Below, one piece after another: positions 1 through 8,011 of a DNA stretch of 32,415 nucleotides. Source of the DNA: Microcaldota archaeon (lineage in GTDB: Archaea; Micrarchaeota; Micrarchaeia; Anstonellales; Bilamarchaeaceae); NCBI GenBank assembly GCA_014727975.1, contig WJMK01000041.1, positions 1-32,415 on the forward strand, in the 5' to 3' direction. The notes under the pieces are model-generated. The model did no database searches. It worked only from the letters and a program-made list of their open reading frames with translations, and was not told where the DNA came from. Position 1 is the first letter of the stretch, and the number at the start of each line of letters is the position of its first letter. A program made the translations under genes and the position numbers.

Positions 1-90
1 CACCTGCTATGGAAAAAGCAGTTTCTTTATAAAGGATTTTTCCGATTTTTTGCCCAAATAAACCCCAAATTACGCCGGAATATTCCCTAG

Positions 91-99
91 TTTTATATA
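91..99 (+). promoter_or_regulatory. Putative archaeal TATA box for the wHTH gene (leaderless spacing)
   Basis: TTTTATATAC about 28 nt upstream of ATG 124. Confidence 0.45.
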
Positions 100-123
100 C
101 ATTCCCCGCACAATCCTGTTTGG

Positions 124-447
124 ATGGATTCCAGGACCAGGGTGCTCTACTGGCTTTTGAACGCTTCCAGGGGAGGCCCCACAAGAATACGGATACTGAA
201 CGTGCTCATCAGCAAGCCCATGAATACCCGCAAGCTTGCCATGGAACTCAGTTTAGATTACAAGACCATCCAGGGGCACATTGAGCTCCTCCTGGAAAAC
301 GGCATAATATATACTCCCAAGAGCGGCTATGGGCAGGTTTTCTTCATAAGCCCGGAATGGGAGGAGAACGAGTTCCTCAAGGAACTCCTGAAGGGTGAAA
401 ACAATGGCAAAAAAGGAAGAAAAGGAAGGAAAAAAACCAAAAAATAA
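124..447 (+). CDS. Winged-helix (ArsR-like) DNA-binding protein
   Basis: ORF with wHTH pattern: RIRILNVLISKPMNTRKLAMELSLDYKTIQGHIELLLENGIIYTPKSGYGQVFFIS; Lys/Arg-rich C-terminus. Confidence 0.8.
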   Translation: MDSRTRVLYWLLNASRGGPTRIRILNVLISKPMNTRKLAMELSLDYKTIQGHIELLLENGIIYTPKSGYGQVFFISPEWEENEFLKELLKGENNGKKGRKGRKKTKK

Positions 448-853
448 TTACGGTTTTAAGGCAGCGGGCTTTACGCTGCTAATCGTAGTGCTCTGCATAG
501 GAATATTCTTTGTTGCAGATGCACTCGTCCCGGTCAGGGGTTGGCACAATAAGGAAGAGCTCCGCGTGCTCCGGGAGAGCTACCTCTACATAATGAGCTC
601 CATCTCCTCCATAATGTTCCTGATTTCCGCCTACCTGGTGTTCATCTACCTTAAGGACTACCTTGTGCTAAGGAGCCGCTTCACCCTCGGCATCCTCCTC
701 GCAGTAGTCTCCTTTATGCTCTTTGCAATAAGCAGCAACCCTCTTCTCCATGTATTCCTTGGAGTGTTCGGCAAGCTGGGGCTGTTCTCCATAATTCCAA
801 TGCTCTTCGCTACAATTTCCCTTGGGATACTTGCATGGGTGAGCTCAAAGTAG
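404..853 (+). CDS. Multi-pass membrane protein of unknown function
   Basis: ORF with about four hydrophobic segments; overlaps the upstream wHTH gene by ~44 nt (ORF track start 395; ATG at 404 also plausible). Confidence 0.65.
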   Translation: MAKKEEKEGKKPKNNYGFKAAGFTLLIVVLCIGIFFVADALVPVRGWHNKEELRVLRESYLYIMSSISSIMFLISAYLVFIYLKDYLVLRSRFTLGILLAVVSFMLFAISSNPLLHVFLGVFGKLGLFSIIPMLFATISLGILAWVSSK

Positions 854-952
854 GAAAATTCAGATGAAAAGCTCTGGAGAAACCCACACAACGGACCGAG
901 TTCGTGCTTATTTGGCCACCGTCCTAGTCGCAATAAAGCCCTCTCCCTTAAC

Positions 953-961
953 CTTTATATT
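953..961 (+). promoter_or_regulatory. Putative TATA box for the DUF308-like gene
   Basis: CTTTATATTG about 27 nt upstream of ATG 983. Confidence 0.4.
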
Positions 962-982
962 GTTTATCTGGATTTTGATAAA

Positions 983-1537
983 ATGGCAAAAACAAAAGCA
1001 ATGGCTGAAAAGCTCCACAATAAGTGGGCATGGTTTCTTGCACTGGGAGTATTGCTCCTCCTTTTCGGGTTTGCAGTAATTATTTTCCCGGTTGCAGGTA
1101 CCTTCGCAGTTGAAATCCTCTTCGGAATAATACTGCTGTTTGCAGGGCTTACCCAGGTAGTGCTCGCTTTCCAGGCAAGGAAGTGGGGCGGGTTCCTATT
1201 TACTTTGCTTGCAGGGCTCCTCTACCTTGTTGTGGGCCTGCTCTTCCTTGTGTATCCGCTCCAGGGCGCAATAACCCTTACCCTCCTGCTCGGGCTCGCC
1301 CTGGTAATTGGGGGAATTTTCAAGGTTGCGCTTGCATTCAAAATCAAGCCGGACATCTACTGGGAATGGCTCACCTTCGACGGAATCCTTTCCCTGATTC
1401 TGGGTGCCCTTGTGCTTGGTGGATGGCCCTCGGATGCGGTCTGGGTAATCGGGTTGCTCTTTGGAATTGATTTGCTGTTTAGCGGCCTTTCCCACCTGAT
1501 GATTGCGTTTGCAGCAAAATATGCGGGGCACAAATAG
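983..1537 (+). CDS. HdeD/DUF308-like membrane protein
   Basis: Six predicted TM segments with repeated GI-LF-AGL / LLGLALVIGGIFKVALAF pattern typical of DUF308. Confidence 0.7.
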   Translation: MAKTKAMAEKLHNKWAWFLALGVLLLLFGFAVIIFPVAGTFAVEILFGIILLFAGLTQVVLAFQARKWGGFLFTLLAGLLYLVVGLLFLVYPLQGAITLTLLLGLALVIGGIFKVALAFKIKPDIYWEWLTFDGILSLILGALVLGGWPSDAVWVIGLLFGIDLLFSGLSHLMIAFAAKYAGHK

Positions 1538-1573
1538 CCCCCTATTTTATTTCTTCCCAAGCATTAGAATCCC

Positions 1574-1933
1574 ATGAAGCGGTTTTTTGATTTCAGCAAA
1601 GGCAACATTATTCGCTTTCTCCTACTAACAGCAATAGTATCGTTTTTCTATCTTGAAGGGTTGATTTCCCTTACTCTATTCATGTTTTTTGAAATCATTT
1701 TCCTCATCAGGTTCATTCATGTAAAAAAATACGTGGAGATGAAGCTCCTGAACCACTATCCTGCTTACGAGCACCTTCCAGGCTGGGCAAAATGGATAAT
1801 AATCCTGCTCGCATATTTAGTTATTTTCATAATCCTCAAGTGGATACTCATCAACGTAATCATTGAGGGAGTGCTCAACATTCCAATAAACAATGAGATC
1901 CAGGAGCTTGCAAACTACTCCACAAATAGTTAA
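1574..1933 (+). CDS. Small membrane protein, unknown function
   Basis: 119-aa ORF with hydrophobic segments. Confidence 0.5.
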   Translation: MKRFFDFSKGNIIRFLLLTAIVSFFYLEGLISLTLFMFFEIIFLIRFIHVKKYVEMKLLNHYPAYEHLPGWAKWIIILLAYLVIFIILKWILINVIIEGVLNIPINNEIQELANYSTNS

Positions 1934-2025
1934 TGAAATCAGGTATAAAACAAAGAAGTAGCTTAACGCGGGTCATGTTTTTACAGAAATTTTTACTACC
2001 GGAGTAAACCGGCAGCAAAAAATTT

Positions 2026-2109
2026 CGCCGAGAGAGAGATTTGAACTCCCAAGCCCCGAAGGGCACCAGATCTCAAGTCTGGCGCATTACCGGATTCTGC
2101 CATCTCGGC
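2026..2109 (-). tRNA. tRNA-Ser (anticodon UGA)
   Basis: Reverse strand GCCGAGATGGCAGAATCCGGTAATGCGCCAGACTTGAGATCTGG...GGGAGTTCAAATCTCTCTCTCGGC-G. 7-bp acceptor stem GCCGAGA/TCTCGGC, anticodon loop CTTGAGA (TGA), long variable arm TGCCCTTCGGGGCT, T-loop TTCAAAT, discriminator G. Confidence 0.9.
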
Positions 2110-2151
2110 ATGGTTTGGAATTAACGAAGAAAAGAAAATAAAAACCCTTCC

Positions 2152-2412
2152 CTATTTGGGCAGATGCTTATAGGATTTTTTGCGGTGCTCTATTGTCATT
2201 ACCAGCAACATCCCCTCTTCAGTTTTCAGCTCGATTATGATTCTTTGGTCCCCTGCCCTCAAACTATAATATGGAGATCCTACGAGCCTTTTTAGGAAAT
2301 GTGCTGGCCGTATCCTGCACCTCTCCAAGGCCGAAATTATTCTTCCTTGGTCTTCCTTTCCCAATTTTGCAAAAAGTTTCTTTGCTTCATCTGAAAAGAG
2401 CACAGAGTACAT
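2152..2412 (-). CDS. RelE/ParE-superfamily toxin (mRNA interferase type)
   Basis: RelE-like fold motifs: YSVLFSDEAKKLFAKL...LVGSPYYSLRAGDQRIIIELK...VMTIEHRKKSYK; directly follows a small antitoxin ORF. Confidence 0.85.
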   Translation of the reverse strand: MYSVLFSDEAKKLFAKLGKEDQGRIISALERCRIRPAHFLKRLVGSPYYSLRAGDQRIIIELKTEEGMLLVMTIEHRKKSYKHLPK

Positions 2413-2633
2413 CAGAGTCCGAACTCCTTCTTTACTGATTCAAGGCTGTGCACGCGACCTGCCGTTACATCCTTTTCTGCTCTTGCCAGGGATTCCTTGG
2501 TTTCAGCTGAAAGCTCAGAAACATCTTCAAGAAGGTCTTCAATTACCTCTTCATATGTCTCACGCTCATAAAGCTTTCTTTTTTTGAGCTTCTCCAAAAG
2601 CTCTTCTGAAACCTGGATAGAAGTATTTGCCAT
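2412..2633 (-). CDS. Antitoxin partner of the RelE-type toxin
   Basis: 73-aa ORF with ribbon-helix-helix-like N-terminus (ANTSIQVSEELLEKLKKRKLYERETYEEVIEDLLED); stop overlaps toxin start. Confidence 0.8.
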   Translation of the reverse strand: MANTSIQVSEELLEKLKKRKLYERETYEEVIEDLLEDVSELSAETKESLARAEKDVTAGRVHSLESVKKEFGL

Positions 2634-2669
2634 AGTAATCTATAGTTGGCTATAATATTTAAAGCTTTG

Positions 2670-3674
2670 CTAGAGCATCTTGTCCCTGCGGTCAATGATG
2701 TGCTTTGCATCCGGCCCGGTCCCAATCAGCGTAACAGGAACCCCAAGCTTTGCTTCAACCTGGTCTATGAACATCCTTGCTTCCGCAGTAAGCTCATCGT
2801 ATTTTGTTTTTCCTTCGTTCCCAGGGAACCTGATATCCACCTTTGTAACCGCAATCTGGGTTGCAGAGTTCACCTGCGCCGCAAAGTTCAGGTCCTCCCA
2901 GTGCAATTCAGGGGAAGTCCTCCTCGGCCTCCCGGTAACAGTTCCGTATTCCTGGAAGTTCAATTTAACCGATTCCTCCACTTCAATTTCTGAAGGGAAA
3001 GGCCCGTTTCCCACGCGTGTAGTATACGCCTTAATGACCATAATCACCTGCTCAATTGAAGTTGGCCCAAGCCCCACATCTGCAGCAATTGTAGAGGCAG
3101 AAACATCCTTGGAAGTTACAAACGGGTAAGTCCCATACAAGCAGGAGAGCATGAAGCCCTGCGACCCCTCCACAAAAACATCTTTTGCTTTGTGCACGGC
3201 ATCCGCAACATCCACTACGTACTTCTGCATCTCAGGGACATCCTGCATCAGAACAGCATCCCTGCGCGCCCGGGAAGTAACGGATGGCCCGCATCCGGTT
3301 TTCGTAGTTCCAATCTTTTTGCTGAGTGCAGCGGCAGCATCTTCTTCCTTGTGTTTTTGGGTAATAGTAGTACAGCGTTTATCCACAAAAACGCGCCCAT
3401 CCGTATTCGTCATCTCAATCTCTTTCATGAATACTTCCGGGTCCACGGATACCCCTGCCCCAATCATTACTTTTGAATTTGGATTCACAAAACCGGAGGG
3501 AAGCATCCTCAAAGAATACCATTTGCCCTCATACAGGACCTTGTGCCCTGCATTGGGCCCAACGCCCCCCCGCGCCACAATTTCCGGCGCATCTTTAATT
3601 GCAAGGTAAGAGGAAATCTTCCCCTTTCCTTCGTCTCCGTATTGCCCGCCCACAAGAACCTGTTTCATTTTCAC
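2670..3674 (-). CDS. purA: Adenylosuccinate synthetase (short archaeal form)
   Basis: GGQYGDEGKGKISSYLA, GGVGPNAGHKV, GTTKTGCGPSVTSRARRDAV, TVTGRPRRTSPEL motifs. Confidence 0.95.
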   Translation of the reverse strand: MKMKQVLVGGQYGDEGKGKISSYLAIKDAPEIVARGGVGPNAGHKVLYEGKWYSLRMLPSGFVNPNSKVMIGAGVSVDPEVFMKEIEMTNTDGRVFVDKRCTTITQKHKEEDAAAALSKKIGTTKTGCGPSVTSRARRDAVLMQDVPEMQKYVVDVADAVHKAKDVFVEGSQGFMLSCLYGTYPFVTSKDVSASTIAADVGLGPTSIEQVIMVIKAYTTRVGNGPFPSEIEVEESVKLNFQEYGTVTGRPRRTSPELHWEDLNFAAQVNSATQIAVTKVDIRFPGNEGKTKYDELTAEARMFIDQVEAKLGVPVTLIGTGPDAKHIIDRRDKML

Positions 3675-4627
3675 ACCTCATTTATTTTCCTGATTAAAAC
3701 TTCTATGCATTTGTCCAGGGTTTCTCCTGGCCTTGCCTTGGAGGAGCAGCCTGCAGCTTTTGCGTGCCCGCCGCCTCCGCCCCCAAGCTCTTCTGCAGCC
3801 TCCTTCATTATCTCATTCATCATAAATGGGACATGCTTGCGCGCCCTGGAGGAAACCCTGCTTTCCTTCACTTCATCCTTCCATTTTGCAACAAATGCAA
3901 TGTCCGCAAACTCGGAAAGAGAAGAAGAAACAAGGGACTCATGCGCAGGCACAACAGAAGTAACAACCGCATACCCTCCGTGCATCTGGATGCGCATATT
4001 CTTGAACGCCTCCAGCACCGTAAGCTTATTTTCCATATCAAGCTCGGGCTCTGCATCCTCAAGCATTTCAGAGTATTCCTTTCCGGAAATCCGGATCATT
4101 TTAGCAAGCATTTCAAATGTGTGCGCACGGGCAGACTTGAACCTTGCAGTATCCGAAATAATTGCAACCCCAAGCGCAAACGCAACCTCTTCAGAAACCT
4201 CAGGGAGCAGCTCCCCGAATATTTCCGCAGTGGAGGGCGCATCCTCATCCACAATCATGAATTCAGCTGAAAGGGCATTTTCTGATTTGTGGTGGTGGTC
4301 CACAATAAGCCTGATGTCCCACCCCTTTGCTTCCTCCAGCAAAACAGAGGTAGCGCAATCCACGCTCACCAGCCCCTCAAATTCCCCCTTGTCCAGCTTC
4401 CCAAGCTTTTCCACTCTAAGCCCAAGCTTCTCAGCAAAGGCTTTTGCAGGTGCGTCCATCTTGTCCGGGCACGCAACTACTCCATTAGGAAGCACGCTTT
4501 TTACTGCAATGCAGGAGCAGAGCGCATCCAGGTCAAAGTTCGAGTGGGAAGTGACAACCAGTTTTGCATCCTTGTATTTTTCAAGAAAAGAGAGAAATTT
4601 CTTCCTCTTTTCCTCAGGATGCTTCAT
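3671..4627 (-). CDS. DHH/DHHA1 family phosphoesterase
   Basis: SNFDLDALCS, VDHHHKSE and GGGGGGHAKAAG motifs. Start placed at MKHPEEKRKK, overlapping the prefoldin stop. Confidence 0.88.
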   Translation of the reverse strand: MKHPEEKRKKFLSFLEKYKDAKLVVTSHSNFDLDALCSCIAVKSVLPNGVVACPDKMDAPAKAFAEKLGLRVEKLGKLDKGEFEGLVSVDCATSVLLEEAKGWDIRLIVDHHHKSENALSAEFMIVDEDAPSTAEIFGELLPEVSEEVAFALGVAIISDTARFKSARAHTFEMLAKMIRISGKEYSEMLEDAEPELDMENKLTVLEAFKNMRIQMHGGYAVVTSVVPAHESLVSSSLSEFADIAFVAKWKDEVKESRVSSRARKHVPFMMNEIMKEAAEELGGGGGGHAKAAGCSSKARPGETLDKCIEVLIRKINEV

Positions 4628-4967
4628 CGGATGAACCCATCTCTTCCTGGAGCTTCTTCTGAAGCCTCTGGAGCTCACCGCGGAGCTTTCCTTCCTGCTC
4701 CTCAAGGGTTTTCATCCTTCCTTCCATAAGGGTTTTCTTTTCTTCAAGTTCGGATTTTGCATCCTTTGCAGAGCTCTTGATCATCACGTTACCGATTGTC
4801 TTGTAGACTTCCTCTTCTTCATTTGCTTTCCCGAGCTCTTCCAGCGCAAGCCCGATTTCCCCGAGCTGTACCTGGATTTGCTGCTTCTGCATCATTACTG
4901 CCTGCATCTGCCTTTCAAAGTTCTGCAGCCTGATGATTTCCTTTTGTATTTCTTCGTTTTCTGCCAT
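4614..4967 (-). CDS. pfdB: Prefoldin subunit beta
   Basis: Coiled-coil/beta-hairpin/coiled-coil protein: NEEIQKEIIRLQNFERQMQAVMMQKQQIQVQLGEIGLALEEL...EEVYKTIGNVMIK; conserved synteny. Confidence 0.92.
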   Translation of the reverse strand: MAENEEIQKEIIRLQNFERQMQAVMMQKQQIQVQLGEIGLALEELGKANEEEEVYKTIGNVMIKSSAKDAKSELEEKKTLMEGRMKTLEEQEGKLRGELQRLQKKLQEEMGSSDEAS

Positions 4968-4968
4968 T

Positions 4969-5199
4969 CTAAACACCTAGTTCTTCTATAACTTTTACAT
5001 GCCTCAGGCAGCTGTTTGCAGCCGCCCGCAGGGCTACTGTGTCTGTTGCGGAAATCTCCACAACAAGTTCCTTCCCATCAACCGAGACTTTCACTTCCGA
5101 ACGCCCGGTTTCCGGTCCCCCCTTCCCAAGGGCCTTCTTTGCCTCAAGCGCTTTTCTGGCGCTTGGGAAAGAGAACCTTAGTTTTCCCTCGCATTCCAT
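4969..5199 (-). CDS. pcc1: KEOPS complex subunit Pcc1
   Basis: Small ORF MECEGKLRFSFPSARKALEAKKAL...VVEISATDTVALRAAANSCLRHVKVIEE; sits between rpo12 and prefoldin beta as in other archaea. Confidence 0.85.
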   Translation of the reverse strand: MECEGKLRFSFPSARKALEAKKALGKGGPETGRSEVKVSVDGKELVVEISATDTVALRAAANSCLRHVKVIEELGV

Positions 5200-5206
5200 G
5201 TGCTCC

Positions 5207-5344
5207 CTAATCTGTTCCCATGTCCTTTGCAATGGGGGGCCTTGCCTTGAACAGGACCTTTGCGCCAGTGGAGGGGAATTCAAAGGTCTTGAGGCTTGAA
5301 ATCATTACCTTGTTTCCGGTTTCCCATTCTGTGTATTCTCCCAT
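5207..5344 (-). CDS. rpo12: DNA-directed RNA polymerase subunit Rpo12 (P), divergent, no cysteines
   Basis: Read manually from the reverse strand (below the ORF-track length cutoff): MGEYTEWETGNKVMISSLKTFEFPSTGAKVLFKARPPIAKDMGTD*. Matches the Rpo12 pattern Y-x-C-x2-C-G-K...CPxCGxKVLFKxRPP except at the Cys positions; lies exactly between rpl37Ae and pcc1. Confidence 0.85.
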   Translation of the reverse strand: MGEYTEWETGNKVMISSLKTFEFPSTGAKVLFKARPPIAKDMGTD

Positions 5345-5346
5345 GC

Positions 5347-5583
5347 TTATTCACCTGCCTCTTCCTTTGCAAGCATTCTCTTTGCGCTGTTTCCCACAGG
5401 GGTGTTGAGGCTGTATGCCCCACCTGCAATTTTTGCTCCGCAGGAGTTGCACTTCCAGAGCGCATAGGAAATCCTTTTTACGGATTTCTTGCCGCACTTG
5501 GGGCACTCATACGAATCCTTCTTCTTTTTTGTTGCAGCCCCTGCAAGCTTCCTTATCCTTCTTCCGTACCTTGGGCTCTTCAT
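5347..5583 (-). CDS. rpl37Ae: 50S ribosomal protein L37Ae (eL43)
   Basis: KSPRYGRRIRKLAGAATKKKKDSYECPKCGKKSVKRISYALWKCNSCGAKIAGGAYSLNTP with intact CxxC...CxxC. Confidence 0.95.
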   Translation of the reverse strand: MKSPRYGRRIRKLAGAATKKKKDSYECPKCGKKSVKRISYALWKCNSCGAKIAGGAYSLNTPVGNSAKRMLAKEEAGE

Positions 5584-5592
5584 CATAACCAC

Positions 5593-6381
5593 CTAAAGAT
5601 ATTTCCTCAGTTCATCTGATTTCTCGAATGCAATATCTGTAAGGCTGAGAACGTCGTCCCTGCTCAGGCCCGCATTCCCGGATTTCTGTATGCTCGAGAC
5701 CTTGCCTTCCACAGTGCCTATCGTGAAGTTCATGTCTGCTGCATATTCTTCATCCTTGGACGGGTCCATGAGGAATTTGTTTCCCACCTTTATGAAGCTG
5801 GTGGCGAGGGGCTTGTATTTCATGTCCAGCCCTCCGGAGCTTTCTTCGCGGATAAGCTCTCCATCCTCAATCTTCGGGACCTTTGTGTCCAGGAGCGCCG
5901 CGCAAGCCGCAAGCGCACCCGTGTCCATAAGGTTCCCTGAATGGTCCAGCACCCACAGGTCTACGAACAATCCTAGCACCTTCCCTTCCTCAATGAAGAA
6001 CTTGCTTACATCTATTACTTCAGCGCTCCTGATTCCCCTGTCCACTACACGGGCAAACTCAATTGCGTCCTCACGTGGGGGCCCCGCCTCAAACTCAGGG
6101 GATGCAAAGGGCACGAATTCCGCCCCTGTCATGAACACGCCCTCTTCAGGCCTGTCCGGGAACGGGGTCATGATATCAAATTTCACTGCCGCAAGCACTT
6201 TTGTGCCCCCTATTTCTGCAAGCGCAGAGCCTTCTGCATTTGGAATTGCCCCTTTCTGCACTTCCACGGGCCTCCATTCATTGAGCTCCCTTTCATCAAA
6301 CCTTTTTCCTTTTTCAAGGAGCTCCTGCAGGAAGTCCTTCCTTACTTCACGGAGTATTTTTGTTTTTGTTTCTTCTCCCAT
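5593..6381 (-). CDS. rrp42: Exosome complex component Rrp42
   Basis: RNase PH-like: GKRFDERELNEWRPVEVQKGAIPNAEGSALAEIGGTKVLAAVKFDI...; next to Rrp41. Confidence 0.95.
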   Translation of the reverse strand: MGEETKTKILREVRKDFLQELLEKGKRFDERELNEWRPVEVQKGAIPNAEGSALAEIGGTKVLAAVKFDIMTPFPDRPEEGVFMTGAEFVPFASPEFEAGPPREDAIEFARVVDRGIRSAEVIDVSKFFIEEGKVLGLFVDLWVLDHSGNLMDTGALAACAALLDTKVPKIEDGELIREESSGGLDMKYKPLATSFIKVGNKFLMDPSKDEEYAADMNFTIGTVEGKVSSIQKSGNAGLSRDDVLSLTDIAFEKSDELRKYL

Positions 6382-6391
6382 AAAAATCACC

Positions 6392-7126
6392 TCAGAGCTT
6401 CAGCTTCCCCCTCTCTTCCTTTTCGTAGGATTTCTTGAGTGCATCAGCCTGCAGCTCATAGACTTTCTCTGAAGCCTCAATCGCCTCATCTATGTTCTGG
6501 GCAAGCTCTTCCCTTGTGAGGAGCCCGTCCATCTGCATGAGCACGATTTGCTTGTCCCTGTGCGTAACTGCCATGGGCACATCAGATTCCCCGTAGTTGT
6601 CCTCGTCCTTTCCAAGGTCCACTACGAGCTGCCCGTTAATTTTCCCAACTGCAATTGCAGAGACCATGTCACTCATCGGGATACCAGCATCTGCAAGGGC
6701 AACAGCAGCCGCAGTCAAAGAAGCAACCCTTGTCCCTCCTTCTGCCTGCACAACTTCAATGTAAACTTCAATCTGGCTCCTTGGGAACTGGCTGCTCAGC
6801 ACAACCGGCTCAAAAGCCTCCCTAATCACCTTGGAGATTTCAATGCTCCTGCGGTTAGGGCCGCTCCTTGAGTGCTCTCCCTTTGAGCAGAAAGGTGCCA
6901 TTGTGTATCTTATTTTGAGCTTTGCCTTGTACGGGTCTGCCCCATGCTTTGGGATACATTCTCTTGGGCCATAAACCCCCGCGAGCACTTTGTTTCCGCC
7001 CCACTCCACAAGCGCAGAGCCCTGGGCTTCCTTAAGCACGCCTGCTTCAATCTTCACAGGCCTCAGGTCCTTCGGGGTCCTTCCATCAAGCCTTTTTCCA
7101 TCTTTAATCAATTCTGGCTTTTCCAT
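6392..7126 (-). CDS. rrp41: Exosome complex exonuclease Rrp41
   Basis: LIKDGKRLDGRTPKDLRPVKIEAGVLKEAQGSALVEWGGNKVLAGVYGPRE...SGPNRRSIEISKVIREAFEPVV. Confidence 0.96.
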   Translation of the reverse strand: MEKPELIKDGKRLDGRTPKDLRPVKIEAGVLKEAQGSALVEWGGNKVLAGVYGPRECIPKHGADPYKAKLKIRYTMAPFCSKGEHSRSGPNRRSIEISKVIREAFEPVVLSSQFPRSQIEVYIEVVQAEGGTRVASLTAAAVALADAGIPMSDMVSAIAVGKINGQLVVDLGKDEDNYGESDVPMAVTHRDKQIVLMQMDGLLTREELAQNIDEAIEASEKVYELQADALKKSYEKEERGKLKL

Positions 7127-7130
7127 TCAA

Positions 7131-8003
7131 TCACATCTCTTCAATATCAATTCCTTTCTTTTTTACTTCTCCGGATTCTTCAGCTGCCCCTGCACTTTTC
7201 GAGTGCATGATCGGGTTTTGCTTTTCTTCTTCACTGCTCCCTGCATCTTTTTCCTCTTTTTCTGAAACGGGCTCCCCTTCTGAGGGTTCAGAAGGCTCCG
7301 CGGTTTCCGGCTCCTTTGCAGGCTCCGGAGTTTCTTCCGCAGGCTCACTGAGCCCGCTTTTCTCTTCAGGGGGCTTCTCCTCTTCGCGCGGAGGAACCTT
7401 CACATCTCCCCCGTGCTCATTCAGGTACTCGGCAACCTTGTCTGTAAGGCCATGCTTGTGCGCATTTGCCACAATGAAGTTTATTGTCTTGAGCGCAAGC
7501 GGGAGGTTCCCCTTGCCGCCAATCCAGATATATCCGTTGTTCCCTACGAAAATAGAGCATCCTGTCCCGTCTCGGATTACATTGAGCATGCTGCTCTTTT
7601 TCCCTATAATCCTTGGCACTTTGGATGCAGGCACATCCACAATCTTCCCTGCAGGGAGCCGCTTTGCATCAGTAATGTCCGCATTGCCAACCTCGTCCAC
7701 GAACTTAACGCGCCCGTAAATAAGGTCGCCCTGCTGGAAGCTTACGCGCGTAAACTTGGAACTTATGAACCCATCGTAGGGCAGGTTTAGCTCAATAGAG
7801 TAGCCCGCATGCCTTACATTCGTAACTATTCCAACCACATTGTCCCCGGGCTTGGGCTTGTACACAAGCTCCAGCGGGATAAACCTGTCATCCCTTACCA
7901 TTCCAAGCACGGTTGCATATGTTTTCCCGTCCACCACTGCGGTGTTCGGAACTCTCATCTCCTTTTCCCAGAGCATTTCTCCGGGCACTACAATCTTTTC
8001 CAA
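7131..8003 (-). CDS. rrp4: Exosome RNA-binding component Rrp4 (S1/KH) with long acidic C-terminal tail
   Basis: S1-like GIVTNVRHAGYSIELNLPYDGFI; KH-like KVPRIIGKKSSMLNVIRDGTGCSIFVGNNGYIWIGG; Glu/Pro-rich tail. Confidence 0.93.
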   Translation of the reverse strand: MEKIVVPGEMLWEKEMRVPNTAVVDGKTYATVLGMVRDDRFIPLELVYKPKPGDNVVGIVTNVRHAGYSIELNLPYDGFISSKFTRVSFQQGDLIYGRVKFVDEVGNADITDAKRLPAGKIVDVPASKVPRIIGKKSSMLNVIRDGTGCSIFVGNNGYIWIGGKGNLPLALKTINFIVANAHKHGLTDKVAEYLNEHGGDVKVPPREEEKPPEEKSGLSEPAEETPEPAKEPETAEPSEPSEGEPVSEKEEKDAGSSEEEKQNPIMHSKSAGAAEESGEVKKKGIDIEEM

Positions 8004-8011
8004 TCAATCAC

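Noticed and set aside
1985-2020. TTTACTCCGGTAGTAAA hairpin downstream of tRNA-Ser
   Set aside because: Only a 6-bp AT-rich stem; could arise by chance and shows no relation to H1-H3.
2026-2109. tRNA-Leu call for the long-variable-arm tRNA
   Set aside because: The 7-nt loop CTTGAGA centres on UGA and the discriminator is G, both consistent with Ser.
2680-4634. Long plus-strand ORFs (149, 152 and 363 aa) opposite purA and the DHH gene
   Set aside because: Antisense mirror ORFs of strongly conserved minus-strand genes; low-complexity Ser/Ala/Phe content and no family motifs.
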